Assembly: GCA_963747535.1 (NCBI GenBank)
Contig: CAVVFX010000004.1
Coordinates: 62,001 to 126,000 of the forward strand
Reading direction: 5' to 3'
DNA: 64,000 bases
Source: CAVVFX01 sp963747535
GTDB taxonomy: Bacteria; Acidobacteriota; Terriglobia; Bryobacterales; Bryobacteraceae
Under the pieces are notes generated by a model. That model worked only from the letters and a program-made list of their open reading frames with translations, did not search any database and was not told where the DNA came from. A program made the position numbers and the translations under genes. Every line of letters begins with the position of its first letter. Positions within the stretch are counted from its first letter, which is position 1. Shown piece by piece: positions 55,072 through 63,354 of the stretch.

Positions 55072-56484
55072 ATGGGTCGCGCCGGTGTCTACACGCTCGT
55101 CCTGATGATGATTCTGCCAGCGGCAGTCTGGGCGCAGGATACCGCCGATGCGGGCCAGGTCACGGAGCTGGCGATCTACACGGAGCATCCGCGGCTGTTT
55201 CTGCTGCCGCCGCGGTTGAAGCTGCTGCGACGCGAAACCCAGCGGCAGGCGCTGCGCTGGGAACAGTTCCAGACGCTGATCGGGGGGAGCACGCCACTGC
55301 CGGAACCGGCATTTGCCTCGGCGCTCTTCTATGAAAGCGGCGGCAACAAAGAAGCCGGCAGGCGGGCCGTCGCGTGGGCGCTCGATCCCAAAAACAACGA
55401 CCTGCGCCAGTTGGCCCTGGTCTATGACTGGTGCCAGGAGCTGCTATCCGAGGCGGAAAACCGGGCTCTCGCAGCCAGGCTGCAGAAGGCCATCGCGGGC
55501 GCACCCGCTCCGCGCAATCTGAGCCAGGCCCGCGATCTGCTCCTCGCCGGAATCGCTGTCGCGGACCAGTCGCCGTCGGAATCCAAGGCCGTCATCGCCG
55601 CCGTGTTACAGAAGTACTGGCCGGTCAGCATCGTGAAGCCGCTGGCAGAGGGGAAAATGCCCTTTTCCAGGTCCGATGGCCTGGCTCTTCTCGAGATCCT
55701 GCATGCCACTCGCGATAACCTGAATGTCGATTTGAGGCAATCTTTGCCGGCTTGGTTCAAGCCCCTGGCTTTGGAATGGCTGATGAGCTACTACCCGACG
55801 CCCTGGCCCGCGGCTGAGAATGAGTTTCACATCCCGGCATCCGCCGACCCAGTCAGGAACGGAGCGCCAGACCTTAGGACTGCGGCGCTCAGCCGCGCCG
55901 CGGAGCTGGCTCTGGTAGCCTTCGATACCAACGCGCCCGAGACCCAGGTGCTGCAGGGATGGCTGATGAACGACCGGTTCCTGATGCGAGGTCCGTTCGG
56001 CATCGCGTATGAGTTCTTGTGGGCCAACCCCTACCAGCCGGGATTGAGCTACTACCACGTGCCGCTGGTGTTCCGGGACGACACCTTGGGATCCTTGTAC
56101 ATGCGGTCGAGTTGGGATGACGACGCGAAATGGCTGGGCTACTTCGGCAACCAGTTGCAGCTTTTCGAGCTTGGCAAGATCACGGTGCTGAATCCGGAAC
56201 TGACGCGGGGTCCGCTCAATCTGGAGGAAGGGGTGGTGTTCTTTGGCAAAGCGGTAAGCCGGTTCACAGTGCCACCGTCCAACGATCCTGAACGGCAGAC
56301 TGAAGATGTGTTCATAGTAGGGCTAAGGCCGCACGTGACCTACAGCATCGAGACCGACGACGAAGAGCTGAACGAAGCCGAGTCGGACGTCGGAGGAACG
56401 TTATATTTCCCGGGGACACGCGCTGGTGTGACGATCCGCGTGGCGGTCAGCGGGCAGTCAACGGCGGCGGAAACGCAACCTTGA
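55072..56484 (+). CDS. Exported heparinase II/III-like protein (tentative)
   Basis: The product has about 470 residues. ATG 55072 opens on a good signal peptide (VYTLVLMMILPAAVWA); an ATG at 55024 would add 16 residues. The first part is helical (HPRLFLLPPRLKLLRRETQR, LALVYDWCQELLSEAENRAL), like the alpha-toroid of polysaccharide lyases. The later part has GSLYMRSSWDDDAKWLGYFGN, resembling the heparinase II/III beta-sandwich start. It is shorter than typical members and the catalytic residues are not certain. Its 3' end overlaps the convergent Ldh2 gene by 38 bases. Confidence 0.6.
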   Translation: MGRAGVYTLVLMMILPAAVWAQDTADAGQVTELAIYTEHPRLFLLPPRLKLLRRETQRQALRWEQFQTLIGGSTPLPEPAFASALFYESGGNKEAGRRAVAWALDPKNNDLRQLALVYDWCQELLSEAENRALAARLQKAIAGAPAPRNLSQARDLLLAGIAVADQSPSESKAVIAAVLQKYWPVSIVKPLAEGKMPFSRSDGLALLEILHATRDNLNVDLRQSLPAWFKPLALEWLMSYYPTPWPAAENEFHIPASADPVRNGAPDLRTAALSRAAELALVAFDTNAPETQVLQGWLMNDRFLMRGPFGIAYEFLWANPYQPGLSYYHVPLVFRDDTLGSLYMRSSWDDDAKWLGYFGNQLQLFELGKITVLNPELTRGPLNLEEGVVFFGKAVSRFTVPPSNDPERQTEDVFIVGLRPHVTYSIETDDEELNEAESDVGGTLYFPGTRAGVTIRVAVSGQSTAAETQP

Positions 56485-57517
56485 GAGCTTCGGCGCATTT
56501 GAGGAGCCGCGCCCATGTCCCGGAGTCAATCGGGATGCCCGTCTGCAAGCGCTCGGTCTCGATTCTACGTTCGGGGTCGTTGGCAACCAGCACCTCCTCG
56601 TATCCTTTAGCGGGGAGGGTCGACTTCAACATGCGGATCAGCTTATCCATACGGGCGCCGAACTCTTCGACCGGCATGAAGCGGCCAACGTCGATGGCCA
56701 GATAGAACTGACCGACGCGCACCCGCTTACCGGGAAAGCGGATGCCGCCAAGCTCGCTGCCGATAGCGCTCCCGCTGAGGACTGCGCACAGAATCTCAAC
56801 CATAACGGCCAACCCGCTACCCTTGTAGCCGCCGAGCGGCATGAGGAGGCCGTGATAGGCTTCATTGGTGCTGGTGGTGGGAACACCTTCTTTGTCCATG
56901 GCCCAGCCCGCGGGGATGGACGGCGTCTGGTTGTTGAAAGCTTTGAAGATCTTATTGGCGGCGACGGTGGTGGTGGCCATGTCCAGCAGCCAGGCGGGCT
57001 CCTCGCCGCCGGGAACGGCCATGCAGATGGGGTTGGTACCGAGCCGGCCTTCGCGTCCCTGCCATGGCGGAACCAGCGGAGAAGCATTGCAGAGAACGAT
57101 TCCGATGCGGCGCTGAGCGGAGATGCGCTTTGCCCAGAAGGCAGCTGCGCCGAAGTGATTGGACTCCCGGGCCGTAACCACGCCGATGCCGAACTCGTCG
57201 GCGAGACGCGCGGCGTGGTCGCAACAGTCCGCCGCGACTAGTTGGCCGATGGCGTTCTCACCGTCGAAGGTGATGGCTGCGCCGGCCTCATGGGCGATGC
57301 GTCCGGTGCCTTTGATGTCGACGTCCTTGCTGCTCCATTGAGCGAGGTAGTAGGGCAGGAGGCTGACGCCGTGCGAATCGACGCCGCGGAGGTTGGAGGC
57401 GACGAGCGATTCGGCAACCAGGTCGCTGGCCACGGACGAGGCGCCGGCGGCGGCGACAAGTTGGCGGCAGAAGGCGCGTAAAGCATCGGCTTGAATGAGG
57501 TTCACATGATTCACCAT
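56447..57517 (-). CDS. Malate/L-lactate dehydrogenase-family (Ldh2/YlbC) oxidoreductase
   Basis: The product has 356 residues from ATG 57517. Ldh2 signatures: NLRGVDSHGVSLLPYY, ARESNHFGAAAFWAKR (catalytic His), GREGRLGTNPICMAVPGG, LLDMATTTVA and MPLGGYKGSGLAVMVEIL. NAD(P)-dependent oxidation of a 2-hydroxy acid or reduction of a 2-keto acid in the cytoplasm. It is divergent from recA. Tail-to-tail overlap with the previous gene could cause antisense interference. Confidence 0.88.
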   Translation of the reverse strand: MVNHVNLIQADALRAFCRQLVAAAGASSVASDLVAESLVASNLRGVDSHGVSLLPYYLAQWSSKDVDIKGTGRIAHEAGAAITFDGENAIGQLVAADCCDHAARLADEFGIGVVTARESNHFGAAAFWAKRISAQRRIGIVLCNASPLVPPWQGREGRLGTNPICMAVPGGEEPAWLLDMATTTVAANKIFKAFNNQTPSIPAGWAMDKEGVPTTSTNEAYHGLLMPLGGYKGSGLAVMVEILCAVLSGSAIGSELGGIRFPGKRVRVGQFYLAIDVGRFMPVEEFGARMDKLIRMLKSTLPAKGYEEVLVANDPERRIETERLQTGIPIDSGTWARLLKCAEALKVAFPPPLTAR

Positions 57518-57558
57518 ATCGTGCCCGGGCTCAAGAGACAAACATCTTGAAAAATGTT

Positions 57559-57586
57559 TTGGACGGGCCGCGTATCCTGATATAAT
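57559..57586 (+). promoter_or_regulatory. Candidate recA promoter
   Basis: TTGGAC (57559-57564), a 16-base spacer and a perfect TATAAT (57581-57586) lie 76 bases before the recA start codon. This is the strongest sigma-70 match noticed in the window. Confidence 0.7.
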
Positions 57587-57589
57587 TCG

Positions 57590-57615
57590 AGTTGCAAATA
57601 TCCCCTTGCGCAACT
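57590..57615. promoter_or_regulatory. Inverted repeat downstream of the recA -10 box, candidate operator
   Basis: AGTTGC and GCAACT are perfect inverted hexamers separated by 14 bases, starting 3 bases after TATAAT. The position fits a repressor site such as LexA, but it does not match a LexA box that can be named with confidence. Confidence 0.4.
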
Positions 57616-57662
57616 TCGCGAAATAGGCGAATATAAGGCGAAGGCGGACCGGAGAGATTCCC

Positions 57663-58772
<1,110 letters not shown>

Positions 58773-58788
58773 GGGCGGGTGATCGCTT

Positions 58789-58797
58789 TGGTACAAT
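58789..58797 (+). promoter_or_regulatory. Extended -10 promoter candidate for tRNA-Glu
   Basis: TGGTACAAT gives an extended -10 box (TG-N-TACAAT) 20 bases before the tRNA 5' end and just past the recA stop. No clear -35 box is visible. Confidence 0.5.
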
Positions 58798-58816
58798 AGC
58801 GTCAGACCGCTCGGAT

Positions 58817-58891
58817 GGCGCTATCGTCTAACGGTTAGGACAGAGCCCTCTCAAGGCTTAAATACGGGTTCGATTCCCGTTAGCGCTACCA
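58817..58891 (+). tRNA. tRNA-Glu (anticodon CTC), CCA encoded
   Basis: The 75-base sequence folds as a cloverleaf: acceptor GGCGCTA with TAGCGCT (first pair G-U), D arm GTC/GAC, anticodon stem GAGCC/GGCTT with loop CTCTCAA giving anticodon CTC, and T arm ACGGG-TTCGATT-CCCGT. The 3' CCA is present at 58889-58891. It decodes GAG. The integrase gene starts 52 bases downstream, so its 3' half is the likely attachment site of the element. Confidence 0.93.
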
Positions 58892-58923
58892 ACTATCCTA
58901 TAATCAAGCACTTGCAAAATCGA

Positions 58924-58951
58924 TGTACACGGCCTATGTACAATGAGTACA
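58924..58951. promoter_or_regulatory. GTACA repeat cluster over the integrase start
   Basis: TGTACA occurs at 58924-58929 and 58937-58942 (13 bp apart), and AGTACA at 58946-58951, across the integrase ATG at 58943. This looks like an operator or arm-type site where a factor could limit integrase expression. Confidence 0.4.
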
Positions 58952-60148
58952 ATAGGGTACGAGGAAACGGCCTTGTTAACCCTCTATCGCCGCCACTCTG
59001 AAAAATGCCCCGTCCACAAGCTTAAGCTCACGCCGGCAGCCAAACGCAAGTACATGGATTGCGATTGCCCGCTGTGGATCTACGGGAATACCGAGACAAC
59101 TCACGTCCCCCGTCAGAGCACCGGAACGAACATAATCGCGGCGGCAGAGGCGCAAAGGCAGGCGCTTCTGAAGAACGGCCAGGACCAAAAGGTCCACGGG
59201 CCGCGCATCGACGATTGCATCGAGCGCTTCAGCGCATCGCGCAAAGAGGAACTTGGCGAAAAAACCGCCGCGGCCTACCGGTTCCAGCTCGATCGGTTGC
59301 GCGCCTACTGCGCGACGCGCGGCGTTCACTTCATGCGCGAACTGAGTGTCGATCTCCTGGAAGACTTCAAAACTGAGGGATTGCCAGACAACATGGCTGC
59401 GACGAGCAAAGGCCAGGTGACCGCCAAGATTCGATGCTTCCTCCGTGAAGCATATCGGCGCAGTTGGACGGAGTTCGCCTTAGCCGAAAAGGTGAGGCCC
59501 TATCGCGCTACCCATGAGCAGAAGAATCCGTATACGGATGCGGAAGTCGATCTAATCCTGGCTGGAGCAGAAAAGCTGAAGGGCGGGCGGGATGGATACG
59601 CCAGCGCTCCCCTTACCTTTCGCCTGCTTCTCGAACTCATGCTCGAGACGGGAATACGGGTTAGCGACGCAATTCGGTTCGACCCAACGGCTGCGCACAA
59701 AGGCGAATCGGGACTGTGGATCTATCGATTCACGCAACGAAAAAGCAAAAGAACGGCGCGTATTGAATCGACCGAGGTATACCTAACGGATCGTCTCAAG
59801 ACTAGAATTGACCAATGTCAATGGCTCTCAACAAGCAGGCCATTCTGGTATGGCCCGGCGACCGCTGGTTACGGACTTGCGTATCAGGTGTACGATCTGA
59901 TGCAGAGCATTGGCGGACGTTGCGGTGTGGGCGATTGCCGTCCGCATCGTTTGCGCGACACGTTTGCCGTCCGCGCTCTATTGCGAGACGTTCCGATTGG
60001 CGATGTATCGAGACTGCTTGGGCATTCCAGCGTCAAGATCACGGAGATGTACTACGCGAAGTGGATTCCGGCGCGCGGAAGCCGCCTTGAGGGCCTGGTT
60101 GCCAAGACGCTCATGAACGCGGATGGCAACGGTCTCGGGAATCGATAG
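58943..60148 (+). CDS. Tyrosine recombinase (phage-type integrase)
   Basis: The 401-residue product has an N-terminal Cys/His segment (CPVHKLKL, MDCDCPLWIYG), a SAM-like core-binding domain (about 90-175) and a catalytic domain. The conserved residues are Arg near 239 (LETGIRVSDAI), HRLRDTF near 333, LLGHSS near 359 and the nucleophile Tyr in TEMYYAKW near 372. It lies next to tRNA-Glu, which fits integration into the tRNA 3' end. Its last 171 bases are overlapped antisense by the small HTH gene. Confidence 0.92.
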   Translation: MSTIGYEETALLTLYRRHSEKCPVHKLKLTPAAKRKYMDCDCPLWIYGNTETTHVPRQSTGTNIIAAAEAQRQALLKNGQDQKVHGPRIDDCIERFSASRKEELGEKTAAAYRFQLDRLRAYCATRGVHFMRELSVDLLEDFKTEGLPDNMAATSKGQVTAKIRCFLREAYRRSWTEFALAEKVRPYRATHEQKNPYTDAEVDLILAGAEKLKGGRDGYASAPLTFRLLLELMLETGIRVSDAIRFDPTAAHKGESGLWIYRFTQRKSKRTARIESTEVYLTDRLKTRIDQCQWLSTSRPFWYGPATAGYGLAYQVYDLMQSIGGRCGVGDCRPHRLRDTFAVRALLRDVPIGDVSRLLGHSSVKITEMYYAKWIPARGSRLEGLVAKTLMNADGNGLGNR

Positions 60149-60301
60149 CGTGGCATACTTCCGTTTGCCCGTGGATGATTCGAGCCGCAGCACACCGTCT
60201 TCATTGCTAAACAATTTGATTATCGTGTTTTCAGAGAAACCCCACAGATCCGCAAGTTCCTTGACTCGGTAGTGCTTCTCTACGGCCAAACTATCGCGCA
60301 T
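59978..60301 (-). CDS. Small helix-turn-helix protein, possible excisionase
   Basis: The product has 107 residues. Residues 9-66 form a winged-helix/excisionase-like domain (YRVKELADLWGFSENTIIKLF, GKRKYATLSIPE). The C-terminal 40 residues are encoded antisense to the integrase 3' end and lack recognisable features. Position beside the integrase and size suit a recombination directionality factor or element regulator. The role is inference. Confidence 0.7.
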   Translation of the reverse strand: MRDSLAVEKHYRVKELADLWGFSENTIIKLFSNEDGVLRLESSTGKRKYATLSIPETVAIRVHERLGNQALKAASARRNPLRVVHLRDLDAGMPKQSRYIANRNVSQ

Positions 60302-60397
60302 TGAGGGTTCCCTCCGATAGCAGCAGCGCGTGATCGTCTGCGCAATTTGGTGACATGCTGACCAGTGCGGTGGTGAAGCCGGCGTTGAGCATGCTGG

Positions 60398-61198
60398 TCA
60401 ACGCGACGAAGATCGGGCTTTCCTCGGGGATACAGGCGCCGAGGGTTGCGATTGTTGAGTTGCGGCCTCCTGTTTGGGTTTCGGCACTCCCTGTGGATCA
60501 ACCACCCACCAATAAAACAGCGCGCCCATGAGTAGGCCGAGAAGCAAAACCAGCCCGAGGCACATCCACTGCACCTGGCGCATTTCTCTGTTCCAAAGAC
60601 CGATTGATTCCTTTGCCGCGTCCCCGCTGGCCTTCACGCTGTTGAGCGCGGCCGTCGCTCGGCTTCGGGATTCGTTCACCTGTTGGCAGAAGTCAATGAG
60701 AGCATCCCCGTGCTGGGTCATTAGCTGCCGGAGACTGTCTACTTGACCCTGCAGTAGTCGTCCCACCTCCGGCACTCCGCAATTCAAGAACTGCTCGCGT
60801 ACTGAGGCCACAATCTGATCTGCAAGAGCATCGGGGCGCAGTCCCTGGGCGATCTCGCCTGGCAACCGTCCCAATCGGTCGTTCAGCCTATGGTGGTAGT
60901 CCGCGGTGGCCTTCACGGAGGCTGCCATCTCGGTTGAGAGCCGTTCGAGCGTTGCCGTCAGCCTTACTCGTTCGGCAGCGACAAGTGCTGGTGTGGTGCG
61001 CGTGAGCAGCGCCAGGTAACCCATCGAATAGGCAAGATGTGCGACCTCGTCATCAGGTGGCAACATACGGAGCCAGGGGCGCACATTTTGATGCCAGCCG
61101 AGGCGCGCCTCCTCTGGCAACAGTGCCGCCACTTCCTCCACCCACTGAAGGTCCGGATTCGTCTCCGGCTCGCTCAGCACCGCCACAGGCTGTTTCAT
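60398..61198 (-). CDS. TraM-like membrane protein of the mobilization module
   Basis: The 266-residue product is mostly helical with a predicted coiled region (about 80-200) and one C-terminal membrane helix (about 212-232, MCLGLVLLLGLLMGALFYWWVV) followed by a Pro/Ser/Lys tail. No catalytic motif is seen. Its start overlaps the ParA-like gene (ATGA), as traM follows traL in RP4. The sequence match to RP4 TraM is not established; the name is by position. Confidence 0.65.
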   Translation of the reverse strand: MKQPVAVLSEPETNPDLQWVEEVAALLPEEARLGWHQNVRPWLRMLPPDDEVAHLAYSMGYLALLTRTTPALVAAERVRLTATLERLSTEMAASVKATADYHHRLNDRLGRLPGEIAQGLRPDALADQIVASVREQFLNCGVPEVGRLLQGQVDSLRQLMTQHGDALIDFCQQVNESRSRATAALNSVKASGDAAKESIGLWNREMRQVQWMCLGLVLLLGLLMGALFYWWVVDPQGVPKPKQEAATQQSQPSAPVSPRKARSSSR

Positions 61199-61953
61199 GG
61201 AAGAAAGAACTCCTTCCCCTTCTCGAACTCCTGAAATAGCCGGCGGCGGTAACTCTGCGCCCGGATGACAAACGAAGCCTTCTGCAAATCCGGCGCGTCT
61301 GTCTTCCGCTGAGCAATCTGGGCAAGCGTGACGCCATATTGCCGCGACGCGTTTTCAAGTTCCGCGAGCCTGTATTCCATAGACAGAACCACGGGCTGGA
61401 ACACCTCGCGAAAACGGGCACTCTGATCGCTCTCCCGCCAATATGCGAAATCGGCTTGCTGAGACGTCGCGTTCTCCACGATCACGTACTGCACTCGGCC
61501 TTGAAGGCGTGCGGCCCAGCTCAAGACGCTTTCAACACTGGCGGGGTCGGACGTAACAACGCCGATCGCGGTGAACAAGATTCCCTCTTCTGCCAGATCG
61601 GGATACATGGTTTCGAACCAGTTCAGCGCCACCTGACCCGATCCGGCACCCATGTCGGCCAGAACCACCGGAGCACCCTCCGAAAGGCAATCGATGAACA
61701 TGTCGAGTCCGGCTTCCGTGTGGATGTTGATCTTCCTTGCGAGACCGTTGAAGTAGTGTTTGAGGCTACCGCGCGACTTGTTCTCGGTATCGAGATCGAG
61801 GAGTGTAAACGGAATCTCATTGGCGACAAACCATTCGGCGAGGTGAATCATAAACCCCGTCTTTCCCACACCTCCTTTTCCGCCTTGAGTGAACACCACT
61901 CGCTTTCGCGGCACGGGCACGCCGTTTGATACTTGTTCCTTCTTCTCTGACAC
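61195..61953 (-). CDS. ParA/TraL-like ATPase of the mobilization module
   Basis: The 252-residue product has a deviant Walker A GGKGGVGKT near residue 24, LLDLDTENKS, and ADMGAGSG as the Walker B-type strand. It belongs to the ParA/MinD superfamily, in the group of plasmid TraL-type proteins that lack a ParB partner. It probably takes part in positioning or regulating the transfer apparatus. No parB or parS is seen nearby, which argues against simple partition. Confidence 0.8.
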   Translation of the reverse strand: MSEKKEQVSNGVPVPRKRVVFTQGGKGGVGKTGFMIHLAEWFVANEIPFTLLDLDTENKSRGSLKHYFNGLARKINIHTEAGLDMFIDCLSEGAPVVLADMGAGSGQVALNWFETMYPDLAEEGILFTAIGVVTSDPASVESVLSWAARLQGRVQYVIVENATSQQADFAYWRESDQSARFREVFQPVVLSMEYRLAELENASRQYGVTLAQIAQRKTDAPDLQKASFVIRAQSYRRRLFQEFEKGKEFFLP

Positions 61954-62118
61954 GTTTTCTACCTCCCGGCTACCTGCTCAGGAATCTCAGACCCTCGTTT
62001 ATAAGGGATTGGCAGTGGAGAATCCGAACACCCCGTTGCCGAAAATTCCAAGCCTATACATAAAAGGGCTCAGGAAGGAGATTTTGGACGTGGACGACGA
62101 AAATACTTCGAGATGGCC

Positions 62119-62550
62119 TCAATCGGTCTTGGCCGACGGCGGCTTGCGGTGCAACTTGAGCGGCTCATCTTCTTCGTACTTAAAGAGAGGCTGAGGTTCT
62201 TCAGCGGGAGTGCGTCGCTTCAAGGCAGCGATTCTCTGCTGCGCAGTCTCATCCGCCGACGACGGATTCTCACTCGCCTTCGGTTGATGGAAAGCATTCG
62301 GATCAGAGATAACTCTGTCTTGGGCCGAACCAACGTTTCGTTTTCCCCGCCCTCGGCGGACGCGGACAAAGTCGTGAATCGTACTGGGCGAAACAGTGAT
62401 GCCCAGATGTTCCCGGAAAAACTCAGCGATCTCGCGGTATGTGTGGCGTTTGCGGCGCAACGCAGCGATAACGTCCGCATGAGGCTCCAGCTTTGATCGG
62501 GGAGGCTTGTCGGGAAGTTCATCCAACAACCTACTGATAATAGGGTCCAT
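62119..62550 (-). CDS. TraK-like HTH DNA-binding protein
   Basis: The product has 143 residues from ATG 62550. The N-terminal half carries KLEPHADVIAALRRKRHTYREIAEFFREHLGI followed by VSPSTIHDFVRVRR, a resolvase/TraK-type helix-turn-helix found in plasmid mobilization regions. The rest is charged and probably disordered. It is the first gene of the leftward operon and borders the repeat-rich candidate oriT, as RP4 TraK does, so it may bind the phased repeats there. The 168-base gap to the ParA-like gene (61954-62118) holds a short CCCT...AGGG hairpin only. Confidence 0.72.
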   Translation of the reverse strand: MDPIISRLLDELPDKPPRSKLEPHADVIAALRRKRHTYREIAEFFREHLGITVSPSTIHDFVRVRRGRGKRNVGSAQDRVISDPNAFHQPKASENPSSADETAQQRIAALKRRTPAEEPQPLFKYEEDEPLKLHRKPPSAKTD

Positions 62551-62916
62551 CGCCAATCCCTACGATGCTTTCATTATAGGTGCCACCAGGCCGAACAGAG
62601 CCGGATATTGTTCGGTTACATTCGGTCTCATTCGGTGTCTTTCGGCATCCATAAACTTTTTGTCGGCTGCGAATCGCGCCCGGAGGTGTCCCGGCCGCTG
62701 GAAACCGCAACAAACACCGGTAGTGGAACATAAAGGAAATGTTGAACGAGATTGTGTTTTCTGTTTCTCAAACGGCCAGTTCTTCAATAGCTTCCGCTGT
62801 GGAACAAATTCGCCAGCACGTTCGACCAATGTTGAACGCCGGGATTCTCAGTAGTGAAAACTCTCGATTCCTGCGATCCAAGTGTTCGGTAATGCCTCTG
62901 CCACTCCCTTATATTT
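62551..62916. other. Candidate origin of transfer (oriT) region
   Basis: This 366-bp non-coding space separates the divergent traK-like and RHH genes. It contains four phased TTCGG repeats (62611-62650), a direct repeat AATGTTGAACG at 62738-62748 and 62828-62838 exactly 90 bp apart, an imperfect inverted repeat CGTTCGAC-CAAT-GTTGAACG at 62819-62838, and TTCCTGC near 62867, which is close to the P-type nick core ATCCTGY. The position is that of oriT in RP4. The nick site is not proven. Confidence 0.55.
62611..62650. repeat. Four TTCGG repeats at exact 10-bp spacing
   Basis: TTCGGTTACA, TTCGGTCTCA, TTCGGTGTCT and TTCGGCATCC follow one another without gaps, so the motif recurs on the same DNA face once per helical turn. 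A reverse copy (CCGAAC) lies just upstream at about 62591. This looks like a multi-site protein-binding array. Confidence 0.75.
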
Positions 62917-63354
62917 ATGCGAAAACACGTGGAAGCCGGCCGGAGCGCCAGAATCGGGGTCCGGATACCGAGAGAGGATCATGGTCAGATCGAGGAGGCA
63001 GCGAAGGCGAGAGGCTACGCAAGTCCCAGTGCATTCATTCGCGCGGCGATCCGGAACGAGCTGAATGGACGCGCGGAACTGACCGGCACTGAGGAACGGA
63101 TTGCGGGCGGCTTCGACCGTGTATCGCGAGACATCTTTCGCGTCGGCAGAGGACAGCAGGCCCTGTTTGCGCTGGTGGATGCTCTTGCCAAAACCCTTTT
63201 GACTTGTATCCCGGAACCGCCGCCCGATGCCATGCTACAGGCCATCGCCCGCGCGAAGGAACGTTACGACCGGCTCGTCAAGACTGCCGGTCAGTCAATG
63301 TCAGGCGAGGCGCGGGCCGCGATGCAGGATTTGGTGAGTCATGGCACGAACTGA
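62917..63354 (+). CDS. Ribbon-helix-helix relaxosome accessory protein (TraJ/MobC-like)
   Basis: The 145-residue product starts with a basic strand ARIGVRIPREDHGQIEEAAKARGYASPSAFIRAAIRNEL, the ribbon-helix-helix pattern of relaxosome accessory proteins, followed by a helical tail (AIARAKERYDRLVKTAG). Such proteins bind oriT near the nick site and recruit the relaxase. Its stop overlaps the relaxase start by 14 bases, so they are coupled. Confidence 0.78.
   Translation: MRKHVEAGRSARIGVRIPREDHGQIEEAAKARGYASPSAFIRAAIRNELNGRAELTGTEERIAGGFDRVSRDIFRVGRGQQALFALVDALAKTLLTCIPEPPPDAMLQAIARAKERYDRLVKTAGQSMSGEARAAMQDLVSHGTN

Noticed and set aside
54735..55334. 199-codon rightward frame between the GMC and heparinase-like genes
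   Set aside because: It starts inside the family C repeat and then overlaps the signal-peptide gene in another frame.
62611..62650. Phased TTCGG repeats as a CRISPR array
   Set aside because: The unit is 10 bp with no spacers of CRISPR length and no cas genes nearby.
62739..63092. 117-codon rightward frame upstream of the RHH gene
   Set aside because: It overlaps the better-supported RHH gene in another frame and becomes Arg/Ser-rich without motifs.
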